Positions 26,065 through 35,289 are shown, numbered from the stretch's first letter. The stretch is 64,000 bases of DNA from Peptacetobacter sp900550335 (GCF_047528295.1 NZ_CP180001.1:2232001-2296000); one strand, 5' to 3'. Numbers and translations are program-made. Notes: generated by a model from the sequence alone, not told the origin.

Positions 26065-27054
26065 ATGAAATCAAATAAAAAATTCTTATCTTTAATATTA
26101 TCTTTAACATTAGGAGCAACATTACTTACAGGCTGCTCAGGTAGTGGTGAATCTTCAGGTTCATCTGATGAAGTAAAAAAAATAGGTATAACTCAGTTAG
26201 TTGAACATCCAGCACTTGATCAGGCAAGAGAAGGATTTATAGAAGGACTTAAAGAAAATGGATTTGTAGAAGGAGAAAACCTAGAAGTAGATTTCCAAAA
26301 TGCTCAGAACGACAACCCTACTTCTCAGACAATAGCTAGCAACTTCGCAAATGATAAAAAAGACTTAATATTTGCTGTATCTACTCCATCTGCTCAGGCT
26401 GCACTAAACGCTACTCAGGATATACCAATAGTATTCACAGCAGTTACAGATGCAGTTGAAGCAGGACTTGTAAAAAGTAATGAATCATCAGAAAATAATG
26501 TAACAGGTACATCTGATGCTATACCAGTAGATAAATCATTAGAATTAATAAAAAAATTCGTACCAAATGTTAAAACAATAGGCGTTGTTTGCAACACAAG
26601 TGAAATAAACTCTAAATTACAGGTAGATGCTTTAAGAAAAGCCGCTGAAAAAGAAGGAATAAAAGTAATAGATAAAGGTGCAACTCAGGCAAATGAAGTT
26701 AACCAGGCCGTTGCAGCAGTTGCAAAAGAAGCTGATGTAATATTCACTCCAACAGACAACCTAGTGGCATCTTCAATGCCAATAATAACTAAAGTAGCAA
26801 CTGAAAACAAAATACCAGTTATAGGTTCTGAAGAAGGACATGTTGAAAACGGAGCACTAGCTTGCAACGGAATAAGTTACAAAGAACTTGGTAAAAAAGC
26901 TGGAGAAATGGCAGCTCAGATACTAAAAGGTGAAAAACAGCCTTCTGAATTACCAGTAGCTACACTAGAAGAAACAGAAACAATAATAAACAAAGCAACA
27001 ATGGAAACACTTGGAATAAAAGATCCTCAGATAGAAAACGCAACATTTAAATAA
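26065..27054 (+). CDS. Substrate-binding lipoprotein, copy 2 (stand-alone)
   Basis: A 329-residue lipoprotein, paralogue of the one encoded at 24.5 kb. The signal peptide ends in LTGC. The mature part has the same blocks (IGITQLVEHPALDQAREGFIEGL; NAQNDNPTSQTIASNF; STPSAQAALNATQDIP; TPTDNLVASSMP). GGAGG lies 8 nt before ATG 26065; the longer frame upstream is not coding. It has its own promoter and tyrosine-rich leader but no permease or ATPase, so it probably feeds the transporter encoded upstream. Divergence between the copies suggests different affinity or ligand range. Confidence 0.9.
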   Translation: MKSNKKFLSLILSLTLGATLLTGCSGSGESSGSSDEVKKIGITQLVEHPALDQAREGFIEGLKENGFVEGENLEVDFQNAQNDNPTSQTIASNFANDKKDLIFAVSTPSAQAALNATQDIPIVFTAVTDAVEAGLVKSNESSENNVTGTSDAIPVDKSLELIKKFVPNVKTIGVVCNTSEINSKLQVDALRKAAEKEGIKVIDKGATQANEVNQAVAAVAKEADVIFTPTDNLVASSMPIITKVATENKIPVIGSEEGHVENGALACNGISYKELGKKAGEMAAQILKGEKQPSELPVATLEETETIINKATMETLGIKDPQIENATFK

Positions 27055-27066
27055 GAATTAAAAAAT

Positions 27067-27098
27067 GGCTGTTGTAATATTTGCAACAGCCTATTTTT
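27067..27098 (+). terminator. Terminator of the second lipoprotein gene
   Basis: GGCTGTTG pairs with CAACAGCC and TATTTTTAT follows. It is 12 bases past the stop. Confidence 0.85.
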
Positions 27099-27109
27099 AT
27101 GTATATAAT

Positions 27110-27210
27110 CGCAATTATTTGCTCTCCAGGCTTCAGCGCCCCACCCATTTATATAACACATTTCAATGCTGTGGGGCGCTTGCAGAATTGTCGATGCAAA
27201 TTAATTTGCG
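27110..27210 (-). repeat. Structured repeat element, copy R1
   Basis: Read on the minus strand: an AT-rich outer stem (GCAAATTAATTTGC against GCAAATAATTGC), the conserved strand CGACAATTCTGCA, an inner stem (GCGCCCCAC/GTGGGGCGC), the conserved strand TGAAGCCTGGAG, and the outer stem again. The conserved core is 27124-27193. It lies in the convergent gap between the lipoprotein gene and dut. Copies R2 and R3 share the two conserved strands but not the stem sequences. Confidence 0.75.
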
Positions 27211-27404
27211 TTATATACATATAGGCTTATTGCAAATACTACTGCCAGCCATGATTATAATTTTCATATAAAATGTTGAAGTTTTCATATCTGAGGATTT
27301 ATTCCTACATTAATGCTAGTTCTCTATCGGATTCGGAGCTACAAACAAAATAGTGAATATATTAAAAAGGCTATTTCAAAGATTTTTAAAAGATAATCAT
27401 CTTT

Positions 27405-27524
27405 GCTTGAAATCATCAAATTAATCAAAACCGACAATCTGCAAGCGCCTCGTAACATTTAAATGTGTTACAAAAAAGTACGAGGCGCTGAAGCCTGGAG
27501 GTGAGATTATTTGTGATTTCAAGC
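27405..27524 (+). repeat. Structured repeat element, copy R2
   Basis: The outer stem is GCTTGAAATCA pairing with TGATTTCAAGC and continues inward. Then CGACAATCTGCA, inner stem GCGCCTCGTA/TACGAGGCGC, and TGAAGCCTGGAG. The core is 27432-27500. R1 and R2 face opposite ways, so the pair is bounded by 17-bp perfect inverted repeats (CTCCAGGCTTCAGCGCC at 27124 and its complement ending at 27500). A further outer pairing (GGCTATTTCAAA near 27369 and TTTGAAATAACC near 27549) encloses R2. The gap 27055-27573 contains nothing else recognisable. Confidence 0.75.
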
Positions 27525-27573
27525 TTTTATAGATTATACTAAAAAATTTGAAATAACCTATTTCTATATATCA

Positions 27574-28008
27574 CTATTTTGTTCCTGTAGATCCGAATCC
27601 ACCTTCTCCTCTTTCTGAGTCAGTTAATTCTTCTACTTCTACTACATTTACTTCATATATTGGTTTTACAACCATCTGAGCAATTTTCATGTGTTTTTCT
27701 ACAACAAAAGTTTCTTTACCGTGGTTTATAAGTATTACACCTATTTCTCCTCTATATCCTTCATCTATTGTACCAGGAGTATTTAAAACTGTTATAGAAT
27801 GTTTTAAAGCTAGTCCACTTCTTGGTCTAACCTGAGCTTCTGTCATGTGAGGAAGCTGTATTGCTATTCCAGTTTTTATTAATCTAGTCTCCCCTGCTGG
27901 TATTTCAACTTCAGAAACTGAGTAAAGGTCCATCCCTGCATCACCTTTGTGTGCAAAATTAGGTATTATCGCATCTTCATTTAATTTTTTTATTTTAAGT
28001 TCAAACAT
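27574..28008 (-). CDS. dut: dUTP pyrophosphatase
   Basis: A 144-residue trimeric-type dUTPase with all five motifs: AGMDLYSV, RPRSGLALKHSI, GTIDEGYRGEIGVILIN, KIAQMVVKPI and a glycine-rich C-terminus RGEGGFGSTGTK that closes over the nucleotide. It converts dUTP to dUMP and keeps uracil out of DNA. GGAGGGAACAC precedes the ATG. It is a single gene diverging from topB. Confidence 0.95.
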   Translation of the reverse strand: MFELKIKKLNEDAIIPNFAHKGDAGMDLYSVSEVEIPAGETRLIKTGIAIQLPHMTEAQVRPRSGLALKHSITVLNTPGTIDEGYRGEIGVILINHGKETFVVEKHMKIAQMVVKPIYEVNVVEVEELTDSERGEGGFGSTGTK

Positions 28009-28174
28009 GTGTTCCCTCCATTATTGATAAATTTCTACATTTATTATATACTAAGTAGGTGCAATTTTGTATATAATTTAAATGTAAAGTTTTATATAAT
28101 CATTTATAAAATAAATTTTGAGAAATTATAAATAAATTTTTAAATTATAAAATAAGTAAAAAGGTGGCGAGCAG

Positions 28175-30430
28175 ATGAAATTAATACTGGCAGAAAAGCC
28201 GTCAGTAGCAAAGACTATAGCCTCTTTCTTAGGTGCTAAAACAAGAAATCAAGGCTATTTTGAGGGAAATGGATATATAGTTACATATGCTGTTGGACAT
28301 TTAGTTTCCCTTTACGATGTTAAAGACTACGACAAAGAAAAATATTCTGGCTCTTGGAAAATGGAAAACTTCCCTTTCATTCCGCCAGATAAATTTAAAT
28401 TTAAAGTAGATAAAAGTAAAAGAGATCAGTTTAATGTAATAAAATCTCTTCTAAAAAGAGATGATATTGAATATATAATAAATGCAACAGATAACGATAG
28501 AGAGGGAGAACTTATAGCATTTTTAATTTTCTTCCTTATTAAACCTAATATTCCAATAAAAAGAATACTAGTAAACGAATGGACTCCAGAAGATATAACT
28601 AGAGGTATGGAAAACCTTAAAGAAAATAATGAAATGTTAAACCTTCAAGCTGCTGGATACACTCGACTTATAACAGATTGGCTAATTGGAATAAATTTCA
28701 CATCAGTTGCTACTTTAAAATATGGTAACGGAAAAATGCTAAATATTGGTAGGGTTATCCTTCCTACAGTTAAATTAATTTACGATAGAGATATGGAAAT
28801 AAAGAATTTCGTACCAAAGACATACTACGAAATAGAAGGAACGTTCGGAGCTGCTAATGGAAAATACAAAGGTAAGTACATATATAAAGGAAAAGAAAGT
28901 AGAATTGATGATTTAGAAGAATGTAAAAAAATAGTATCTGAAATACAATCAGATAAGGGTACTATAAAAGATAAAAAAGTTACGAATACGAAAGAATACG
29001 CTCCAAAGCTATTCTCTCTTACATCTTTACAGGGATATATAACTTCTAAATACGCTCGATTCACATCTGATAAGGTTCTTAGTGTGTGTCAGTCATTATA
29101 CGAAGGAAAAGGAAAAGGGGGATTTATCACCTATCCTAGAACAGACTCTATCTACTTAGAAGAAAGTTTGGCTTCTAAGGCAGAACAGACATTAAACAGA
29201 GTGAAAGAAAACCTTCCTTATAAAGATAAAATCAAATTTACCAAAACTAAGAGAGTTTTTGACTCTTCAAAAGTAGACAGCCACAGTGCCATAATGCCTA
29301 CTTACATATTGCCAACAGGACTTAATGAAGATGAAATGATTGTCTACAACGCTATAAGAGATAGATTTGTCGCAAACTTCATGCCTCCTGCAGAATTTGA
29401 AAATACTGAAATAAAAACAGATGTAGACGGAAAAATCTTCCAGACTAAAGGAAAAGTGCTAAAATCTAAAGGTTATTTAGAAGTATATAATAAAGAAGAT
29501 AAGAGCGAACTTCTGCCATTCGTCGAAAAAGGAGAAAAAGTAGATGTATTAGGTGTAGCCCCAGTTGAAAAACAGACTACACCACCTAAATCATACACTG
29601 AAGATACACTTCTAAAAGCTATGAAAAATTGTGGTAAAAATGTATCAGATGATGACACAACTGTTCTTTCAGGATATTCAATTGGTACTTCAGCAACTAG
29701 AGCTGATGTCCTTAAAAAGATAAAAGATGTTGGATATGTTAAAAAGAAAGGAAAATCTTATTATATAACAGAACTAGGTATAAATCTTGTTGAAATCTTC
29801 CCTGTTAAAGAGCTTTTAGACGTAGATTTTACTGGTAAACTAGAAAAAAGTTTAAGTGATATTCAAAAGGGAGAATTCTCAAGAAAAGAATATTTAAATA
29901 ATATATGCTCTTTCATTGTTAGAAGCGTAAATACTATGAAAATGGACTCTAGGAAAAATATAAATCCAGAGCATTATGTATATAGCACTAAGTACAAAAA
30001 ATATATCAAAGAATCTTCTTTAAAAGCTATGGAAGAAAAAAATAAATCTAATACTAATAAAAGCACAAGTTCTAAAAAAGCTGGTTCAAGCTCAACTAAA
30101 GCAATTTCTACAAAATCAAAAGCTAATGATTCTGGAGAAAAACAAAGTTTAGGTAAATGCCCAGTATGTGGTTCTAATGTATATGAATATGAAAAAGGAT
30201 TCTTCTGTGAGAATTACAAAGAATGTAGATACGGAATCTGGAATGAAGATCAATGTTTTAAAAAGTTTAAAAAGAAGCCTAATAAAACTATGGTAAAATC
30301 ATTGCTAAAAAAAGGTGAAGCTAAAGTAAAATCATTCACTGATGCAAATGGAAATAAGTTTGATGCTATAGTTAAATATCAAAAAAATCCAGCCAATGGC
30401 ACTTATGGTTGGATAATAGAAAGAATATAA
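28175..30430 (+). CDS. topB: DNA topoisomerase III (type IA)
   Basis: A 751-residue type IA topoisomerase. The TOPRIM domain opens the protein (LILAEKPSVAKTIASFLGA; ATDNDREGELIAFLI with the acidic triad). The catalytic region includes GFITYPRTDSIYL, whose Tyr near residue 321 forms the DNA link. The C-terminal 100 residues hold a single topoisomerase zinc-like motif (CPVCGSNVYEYEKGFFCENYKECRYGIW) and a lysine/serine-rich linker. It decatenates DNA and relaxes negative supercoils. AAAGGTGGCGA lies upstream of the ATG. Confidence 0.94.
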   Translation: MKLILAEKPSVAKTIASFLGAKTRNQGYFEGNGYIVTYAVGHLVSLYDVKDYDKEKYSGSWKMENFPFIPPDKFKFKVDKSKRDQFNVIKSLLKRDDIEYIINATDNDREGELIAFLIFFLIKPNIPIKRILVNEWTPEDITRGMENLKENNEMLNLQAAGYTRLITDWLIGINFTSVATLKYGNGKMLNIGRVILPTVKLIYDRDMEIKNFVPKTYYEIEGTFGAANGKYKGKYIYKGKESRIDDLEECKKIVSEIQSDKGTIKDKKVTNTKEYAPKLFSLTSLQGYITSKYARFTSDKVLSVCQSLYEGKGKGGFITYPRTDSIYLEESLASKAEQTLNRVKENLPYKDKIKFTKTKRVFDSSKVDSHSAIMPTYILPTGLNEDEMIVYNAIRDRFVANFMPPAEFENTEIKTDVDGKIFQTKGKVLKSKGYLEVYNKEDKSELLPFVEKGEKVDVLGVAPVEKQTTPPKSYTEDTLLKAMKNCGKNVSDDDTTVLSGYSIGTSATRADVLKKIKDVGYVKKKGKSYYITELGINLVEIFPVKELLDVDFTGKLEKSLSDIQKGEFSRKEYLNNICSFIVRSVNTMKMDSRKNINPEHYVYSTKYKKYIKESSLKAMEEKNKSNTNKSTSSKKAGSSSTKAISTKSKANDSGEKQSLGKCPVCGSNVYEYEKGFFCENYKECRYGIWNEDQCFKKFKKKPNKTMVKSLLKKGEAKVKSFTDANGNKFDAIVKYQKNPANGTYGWIIERI

Positions 30431-30450
30431 TTATATTACAAATAAAATCA

Positions 30451-30478
30451 AAGGCGATTGAAAATTTTCAATCGCCTT
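30451..30478. terminator. Bidirectional terminator between topB and the PIG-L gene
   Basis: A perfect 28-base palindrome (AAGGCGATTG at its left end, CAATCGCCTT at its right) between two convergent genes, with T-rich sequence outside on both strands. Confidence 0.85.
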
Positions 30479-30483
30479 ATTCT

Positions 30484-31281
30484 TTAATAAACGCTCAATA
30501 CTGATGTATAATTAGGATCTTTATATAAATTGTCGAAATATGAGTGAGCAGATGTATATCCTATTCCTAATTTCCCTTTATTTACATCTATAGTCTTATA
30601 CTGATTTATAGCCTTCTTAGCTTTATCTCTTTCCTCTTCAGTTTCTGATTTATAGTATTCTCTTTTTTCTTCAGGTATGTCTTTTACATATTTTGGTTTC
30701 ATAAAATATCTAGCATCCTTTATCTTATGCTCATCTCTCAATCTTTTTAAAACTTCTCCATTTTTTCTATGCATTATATGGTCATCGTATTTATAATGAT
30801 GAGCTATATGAGTAACACTACCTAATTCTTGTTCAAATTTCAATATAGTCTTTTCCATAAGTTCATAATGAGTTCCCAACTTATTATCCTCATCGGCTAG
30901 TATTATTATATTCTTATCTTTGACACCTAATTCTTGTAAAGCTGCTTTAAATTCATTATTTCTAAGTTTTTCCTTTTCTTTTCTAGGAATTTTTGTAAAT
31001 ATAGGATTTCTTGTAAAAACATTTACTCCTGATCCATCTGAAACTAATACAATATATACATTATCAGCTCCACGCTCCTCTATAGCTTTAGTAATTGCAC
31101 TGACACCCCATAAAATTTCATCATCTTGATGTTGAGGATAAAACACAACATTCTCATTAAATTCTTTATTTTTTATCTTTGTAGTATCAATATCTTGTGC
31201 AATTAATGTAGTTCCAGTTATTCCAATTATTAATAATAAAAACAAACTAAAAATTATTTTTATACTATTATTTTTTTTCAT
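30484..31281 (-). CDS. Secreted or membrane-anchored PIG-L family deacetylase
   Basis: 265 residues. The first 28 form a signal or anchor helix (IKIIFSLFLLLIIGITGTTLIA). The rest is a LmbE/PIG-L fold: FYPQHQDDEILWG supplies the zinc-binding H-x-D-D motif (usual form HPDDE), then VLVSDGSGVNVF and HHYKYDDHIMHRK near the middle. These zinc enzymes remove acetyl groups from N-acetylglucosamine conjugates; an outside location suggests a cell-wall or polysaccharide substrate. The start ATG 31281 follows AGGGGTGAT. Confidence 0.82.
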   Translation of the reverse strand: MKKNNSIKIIFSLFLLLIIGITGTTLIAQDIDTTKIKNKEFNENVVFYPQHQDDEILWGVSAITKAIEERGADNVYIVLVSDGSGVNVFTRNPIFTKIPRKEKEKLRNNEFKAALQELGVKDKNIIILADEDNKLGTHYELMEKTILKFEQELGSVTHIAHHYKYDDHIMHRKNGEVLKRLRDEHKIKDARYFMKPKYVKDIPEEKREYYKSETEEERDKAKKAINQYKTIDVNKGKLGIGYTSAHSYFDNLYKDPNYTSVLSVY

Positions 31282-31559
31282 ACCTATCACCCCTAAATAT
31301 ATTTTCTCAAATCATATAAAAATTTTATATGTTCCGATACTAACATAGTTTTTTCCCAAAATCTATCATATTACCAGCTTTGTTGTTAATTTGTTACATT
31401 TTAAATTTATTTTTTAATAAATTTAATCCTTCTGTTACTTTTTGATAGATTTGTTTATTTTTGTATTTTAATGATATCATATTTAAATCATACTTTTTGA
31501 TTTTATGCCTGAATGGTATAAAAAATGGTGTGAATGGTATTTATATTATTCAATTTTAT

Positions 31560-32036
31560 CTAAGATACAACTTTTTTCTTTATAATATTATAAATATTCT
31601 TATATCGAGGCTCTACCGTTTCTTTTATAGCACAGATTTTATCTGCCATACAAACTAACCATGCTTCTTTTGTTTTAGGTGGTATAGGTGTAAGCGGAAA
31701 CATATGCTTCTTGATTATATCTTCTTCTATTTCTGAAATATAAAAATCTCTCATAGCATTTTTTAGAGATTTCATTGGATGGAAAAAACCATGCCATTTA
31801 TGACTATCATCTTTTTCATGCCAATCATATAAAAAATAATCGTGAAGCAACGCACCTCTGATAAGTGCTTCTTCGTCTACATCTATATTAAATTTCTCAG
31901 CAAGCTCTAAACTTTTTTTAGCAACTAGTACACTGTGTTCATATACAGAAACATCCCCATGCTGAATGAAATTTTTAGTTTCTTTAAATCTACCTTTCTC
32001 CTCTAATATTTGTATCATATCGTTTATTTTTTTCAT
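31560..32036 (-). CDS. HD-domain phosphohydrolase
   Basis: 158 residues of an HD-superfamily protein: QHGDVSVYEHSVLVAKKS holds the first metal histidine, GALLHDYFLYDWHE the HD pair, and ADKICAIKE the last aspartate. Such proteins cleave phosphate from nucleotides or other small molecules; the substrate cannot be told. ATG 32036 lies 8 nt after GGGGGT. The 278-base gap on its downstream side holds nothing I recognise. Confidence 0.82.
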   Translation of the reverse strand: MKKINDMIQILEEKGRFKETKNFIQHGDVSVYEHSVLVAKKSLELAEKFNIDVDEEALIRGALLHDYFLYDWHEKDDSHKWHGFFHPMKSLKNAMRDFYISEIEEDIIKKHMFPLTPIPPKTKEAWLVCMADKICAIKETVEPRYKNIYNIIKKKVVS

Positions 32037-32146
32037 AAGCATACCCCCTTTGTTCATACTCATATTAACACTTTTTCCTTAATTATCTCTAAAGTTTTTA
32101 TAAAAAATAATTAATTATTGTAAACTTATTTTGAATTATTTTCTAA

Positions 32147-33004
32147 TTATTTTTCATCTACTTCTTTTTCTTGTTCTAGCTTTTCTTTATCTAATTTTGC
32201 ATAATACTCTTTAGCTTCCCTATCTGCTTTTTTAACTTTTTCAACTAAATCATCTTTATAAATATCATCGTAATTAAAGTTTATTATATTTAATTCAACT
32301 TTAGGCACACTGCCTGTTTCTGTTTTGCTATGTCTTAAAGTCAAATCTATAGCTCTAAAAGGAGCACCTGCCTCATCAAACTCTTCTCTGACATACTTTA
32401 AAATATTTGCTGCATTTTTAGGACTAATATCGTCAGTTTCAACATAAATAATTATATGACCTGCTGATTTTCCTAATTCTCTAATATCATAAAGCTTATC
32501 TATCTCTAAACTCTCTTGCACCATAGCATACTCTGGTATATCATCATCTTCACTTTCATAATCTATACTATTTTTTGTACGTATTTCTAGCATTCCATAG
32601 TATATATCACCTTTATATTTAAGCATTATCTTTTCTAAAATAGGATCAGTTAATTTTCTATATTCATCGTTTAACCTATCTGCAGTATTGTATCCATCAG
32701 TTATACTAGCATAATCATCATATTCTAGTTTTCCAAACATATTAATACTCAAATTAAACTTACTATCTATGCTACTTAGTGAGCTTATTTTAGCATGATA
32801 ATATCCATCTTTAAAACTGTAAACAACATCATCTATCTGATAATCCTTATTTTTATACTTTGTTTTTAATATTTCCTCGGCAGTATTTTGAGCAAGCATC
32901 TTTGAAACTGGATTTCCCATAAATGCATTTGCAAATACAGCAAGTACTACAATCATCAGTATCGCAACAACAACCGCTAATCTTTTCCAAAACTTTTTAC
33001 TCAT
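32147..33004 (-). CDS. YfjL-like membrane-anchored protein, third gene of ECF sigma unit
   Basis: 285 residues. One membrane helix at about 10-30 is followed by a soluble domain that is probably outside the cell, with KYKNKDYQIDDVVYSFKDGYYHAKI near its start and a Glu/Lys-rich tail. It resembles YfjL-like proteins often found beside ECF sigma/anti-sigma pairs in Firmicutes; that match is from memory of the family pattern. The function is unknown. It starts 6 bases after the anti-sigma stop; ATG 33004 is 9 nt from AAAGGAG. Confidence 0.65.
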   Translation of the reverse strand: MSKKFWKRLAVVVAILMIVVLAVFANAFMGNPVSKMLAQNTAEEILKTKYKNKDYQIDDVVYSFKDGYYHAKISSLSSIDSKFNLSINMFGKLEYDDYASITDGYNTADRLNDEYRKLTDPILEKIMLKYKGDIYYGMLEIRTKNSIDYESEDDDIPEYAMVQESLEIDKLYDIRELGKSAGHIIIYVETDDISPKNAANILKYVREEFDEAGAPFRAIDLTLRHSKTETGSVPKVELNIINFNYDDIYKDDLVEKVKKADREAKEYYAKLDKEKLEQEKEVDEK

Positions 33005-33010
33005 ATTCAT

Positions 33011-33589
33011 CTACTCCTTTCTCAATCCAAAATGTAGTAGTCCTGCAATTATAGTTCCAATAATTGCAAATAAAGAGTATACAGAACCCCACATAACCAT
33101 TGACATAATATCTAAATGCTCTACTCCCCTTAAAAATCCTATTCCATTGATTATAAAATTGCTTATTACAATGATACAAGGCACTGTATATGCAGCTTTC
33201 CAACGAAATAAATAATATCCAAATGCTCCAATTATTGGCATAATGAACGAATTTAAAAACATTTCCTCACTAGCTGTCAAACTAAGCCCAAAGAAAATAC
33301 CAAACATAATTATCATACCCAAATATTTGTTTATTTTCTTTTCAACCTTTTTAGCTGCTTTATCTATGTTTATTGACTGAGAGTTTAGCTGTTGAGATTT
33401 TATTTGTTGAGGAGTATTATTATTTTCTGTAATACTTTTGTTATTTATATACATTTCATCATATATTTTTTTACAATCTTCACAATCTGAAATATGATTC
33501 ATCACAGCTGTTACACTATCCTCACTTGCTACACCATCCCGAACAAGTGGCATTAAATCCATACAAATATCACAAGTAATTTTAGTCAT
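33011..33589 (-). CDS. Anti-sigma factor with zinc-finger (zf-HC2) domain
   Basis: 192 residues. The N-terminal zinc-binding anti-sigma motif has ITCDICMDLMPLVRDGVASEDSV and HISDCEDCKKIYDEM (C-x2-C, then H-x3-C-x2-C). After a Gln/Asn-rich linker come four hydrophobic helices (about 88-190). It should bind the ECF sigma factor encoded by the overlapping upstream gene and hold it at the membrane. The 8-base overlap means coupled translation. Confidence 0.88.
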   Translation of the reverse strand: MTKITCDICMDLMPLVRDGVASEDSVTAVMNHISDCEDCKKIYDEMYINNKSITENNNTPQQIKSQQLNSQSINIDKAAKKVEKKINKYLGMIIMFGIFFGLSLTASEEMFLNSFIMPIIGAFGYYLFRWKAAYTVPCIIVISNFIINGIGFLRGVEHLDIMSMVMWGSVYSLFAIIGTIIAGLLHFGLRKE

Positions 33590-34130
33590 TTTTAAATCCC
33601 TCCCTCTCCAATATTTTCTTTAATTTGTTTTTAGTTCTAAAGAACACTACTCTCGCTGAGCTTTCAGAAATATTGCATATTGTTGCAATTTCAACATATG
33701 AGTATCCATCTATTCTCATATTGAATATTTTTCTACTTAGCTCTGATTCTGATTCAAGTATTTCTGATATGGTTCTTTTTAATTCTTTATAAAAAATTTC
33801 TTCATTTACATTTTCTGATGAATTATTTTTGTTTCCTGTTGTATTTTTATTAATTTCTAAAAAATTATAATCGTATAAATCATGTAAGCTTTCTGTTTTT
33901 ATTTGATTTGATTTTTTTCTTAAATATGTATACCATTTATGTCTTGCAATGGGGAATAGCCATGTTTTTATGTCCGATTCTCCTCTAAATGTAGCTATTG
34001 ATTTTACCACTTCGACGAATACTTCTGATGTTATTTCTTCTGAAACGGAAGTATCTCGACAAAGGCTGTATATGTATTTGTAGATGTCTTTGTAGTATTG
34101 GTTGAATAGTTCTTGGATAAGCTCTTTCAT
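33582..34130 (-). CDS. ECF-type RNA polymerase sigma factor
   Basis: 182 residues with a sigma-70 region 2 (YIYSLCRDTSVSEEITSEVFVEVVKSIATFRGESDIKTWLFPIARHKWYTYLRKK) and region 4 HTH (RMDGYSYVEIATICNISESSARVVFFRTKNKLKK). Region 3 is absent, as in all ECF factors. ATG 34130 follows AAAGGAGG. It heads a three-gene unit: sigma, anti-sigma, YfjL-like. The inducing signal is unknown. Confidence 0.92.
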   Translation of the reverse strand: MKELIQELFNQYYKDIYKYIYSLCRDTSVSEEITSEVFVEVVKSIATFRGESDIKTWLFPIARHKWYTYLRKKSNQIKTESLHDLYDYNFLEINKNTTGNKNNSSENVNEEIFYKELKRTISEILESESELSRKIFNMRIDGYSYVEIATICNISESSARVVFFRTKNKLKKILEREGFKND

Positions 34131-34255
34131 CGGGATTCCTCCTTTCATTAGATTAGTCGTTTTGTAGGTGGCTTTTGTTACAAGATTTTAGAATTTTTTT
34201 GTTTTTTATTTAATATTATCACAACATTAATAAAGTTAGTAAAATATTTTATAAA

Positions 34256-34293
34256 TTAAAAGAGCACTGATTTTAATGTTTATCAATGCTCTT
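34256..34293 (-). terminator. Terminator of the recombinase gene
   Basis: AAGAGCA pairs with TGCTCTT and TGAT pairs with ATCA inside; TTAATTT follows on the minus strand. Confidence 0.7.
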
Positions 34294-34306
34294 TCTCCTT
34301 ATAAAA

Positions 34307-34323
34307 CTTCATCAACGTAAGCC
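34307..34323 (+). repeat. 17-bp inverted repeat, left of recombinase gene
   Basis: CTTCATCAACGTAAGCC on the plus strand. The same 17 bases occur on the minus strand at 35306-35290. The pair encloses the recombinase gene and probably marks crossover sites. Confidence 0.8.
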
Positions 34324-34336
34324 TTTATATTAAATA

Positions 34337-35263
34337 TTAATTTAAGCCAGATAATGATCTCATTACAATATCAATATCTTTATTTTCTAATTCTTGTATT
34401 ATATGAAGATATGTCTTTTGAGTTGTTGTCATACTTGAATGACCTAATCTCCTAGCCACACTTGCTATTGATACACCAGCAAACAATAATAATGATGCAT
34501 GTGTATGTCTTAACCCATGAATTGTTATCTCTGGAATATTTGCTTTTTTGCAATATCTACTTAAAACTGAATTAACTGTCGAATTATATACATTTCCTTT
34601 TACAAATATTGGTTCATTTTCAGGAAGTCCCTTTAACAACTCAGAAAATTGTATAACTGTTTTCCAATCTATTTGTATTTTTCTTACAGATGATTTATTC
34701 TTTGTTGGCATAAATCCACCCTCGCCTTTATAGTCCCAAGTTTTATTTATTGAAAGCATCTGGTGTTCAAAGTCAAAATCTTTTGGAGTTAATCCTAAAG
34801 CCTCTGAAAATCTCATTCCTGTTTTAGCAACTAATAATATAAGCCATTCCCAACTAACTTCTTGCTTTAATTCTAAAGAAGTTAAAAGCATATGAAGTTC
34901 AAACTGGTTTAGATATTTTCTTTTTTTCTCTGATGGAGTTTTTCCCTTTATAATAGCTTTTCTAGTTGGGTCTCTTTCTATTAAACCATCATCTACTGCA
35001 TCCAATATAGCTCCTTTTAGTTGATGGTGAAAATCCATAGTTGTTTGTCTTTCATGATATTCTGCATATTTATTTAATATCTCTTGATATTCTATTCTGT
35101 TAAGCTCACATACTTTTAATTCTGGTGCTAATCGTTTTAACCACTTCAAAGTCATCATATATTTATCAAGGGTAACTTTTCTTATTGCCCCCATTTTATA
35201 TACTCTAATCCATTTTTCGTAGTATTCATAAAATAATTCTGTGTTCCGCTGCTGCTTTGACAT
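34337..35263 (-). CDS. Tyrosine recombinase of the R-M locus
   Basis: 308 residues of the phage-integrase family: an N-terminal SAM-like core-binding domain (about 25-110) and a catalytic domain with the first Arg in KTGMRFSEALGL, then HGLRHTHASLL, LGHSSMTTTQ and the nucleophile Tyr in KTYLHI. ATG 35263 follows GGAGGAAATTAAA. The gene begins 2 bases after the stop of a half-hsdS and is bracketed by 17-bp inverted repeats. Recombinases beside several hsdS copies switch specificity in other species (PsrA/CreX-type), so the same role is likely here. Confidence 0.88.
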   Translation of the reverse strand: MSKQQRNTELFYEYYEKWIRVYKMGAIRKVTLDKYMMTLKWLKRLAPELKVCELNRIEYQEILNKYAEYHERQTTMDFHHQLKGAILDAVDDGLIERDPTRKAIIKGKTPSEKKRKYLNQFELHMLLTSLELKQEVSWEWLILLVAKTGMRFSEALGLTPKDFDFEHQMLSINKTWDYKGEGGFMPTKNKSSVRKIQIDWKTVIQFSELLKGLPENEPIFVKGNVYNSTVNSVLSRYCKKANIPEITIHGLRHTHASLLLFAGVSIASVARRLGHSSMTTTQKTYLHIIQELENKDIDIVMRSLSGLN

Positions 35264-35289
35264 TTTAATTTCCTCCATTTCCAAAAATC

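Noticed and set aside
27124..27500. Insertion sequence or CRISPR in the gap after the second lipoprotein gene
   Set aside because: There is no transposase frame and no regularly spaced repeats. The inverted ends are explained by two oppositely oriented copies of the structured repeat.
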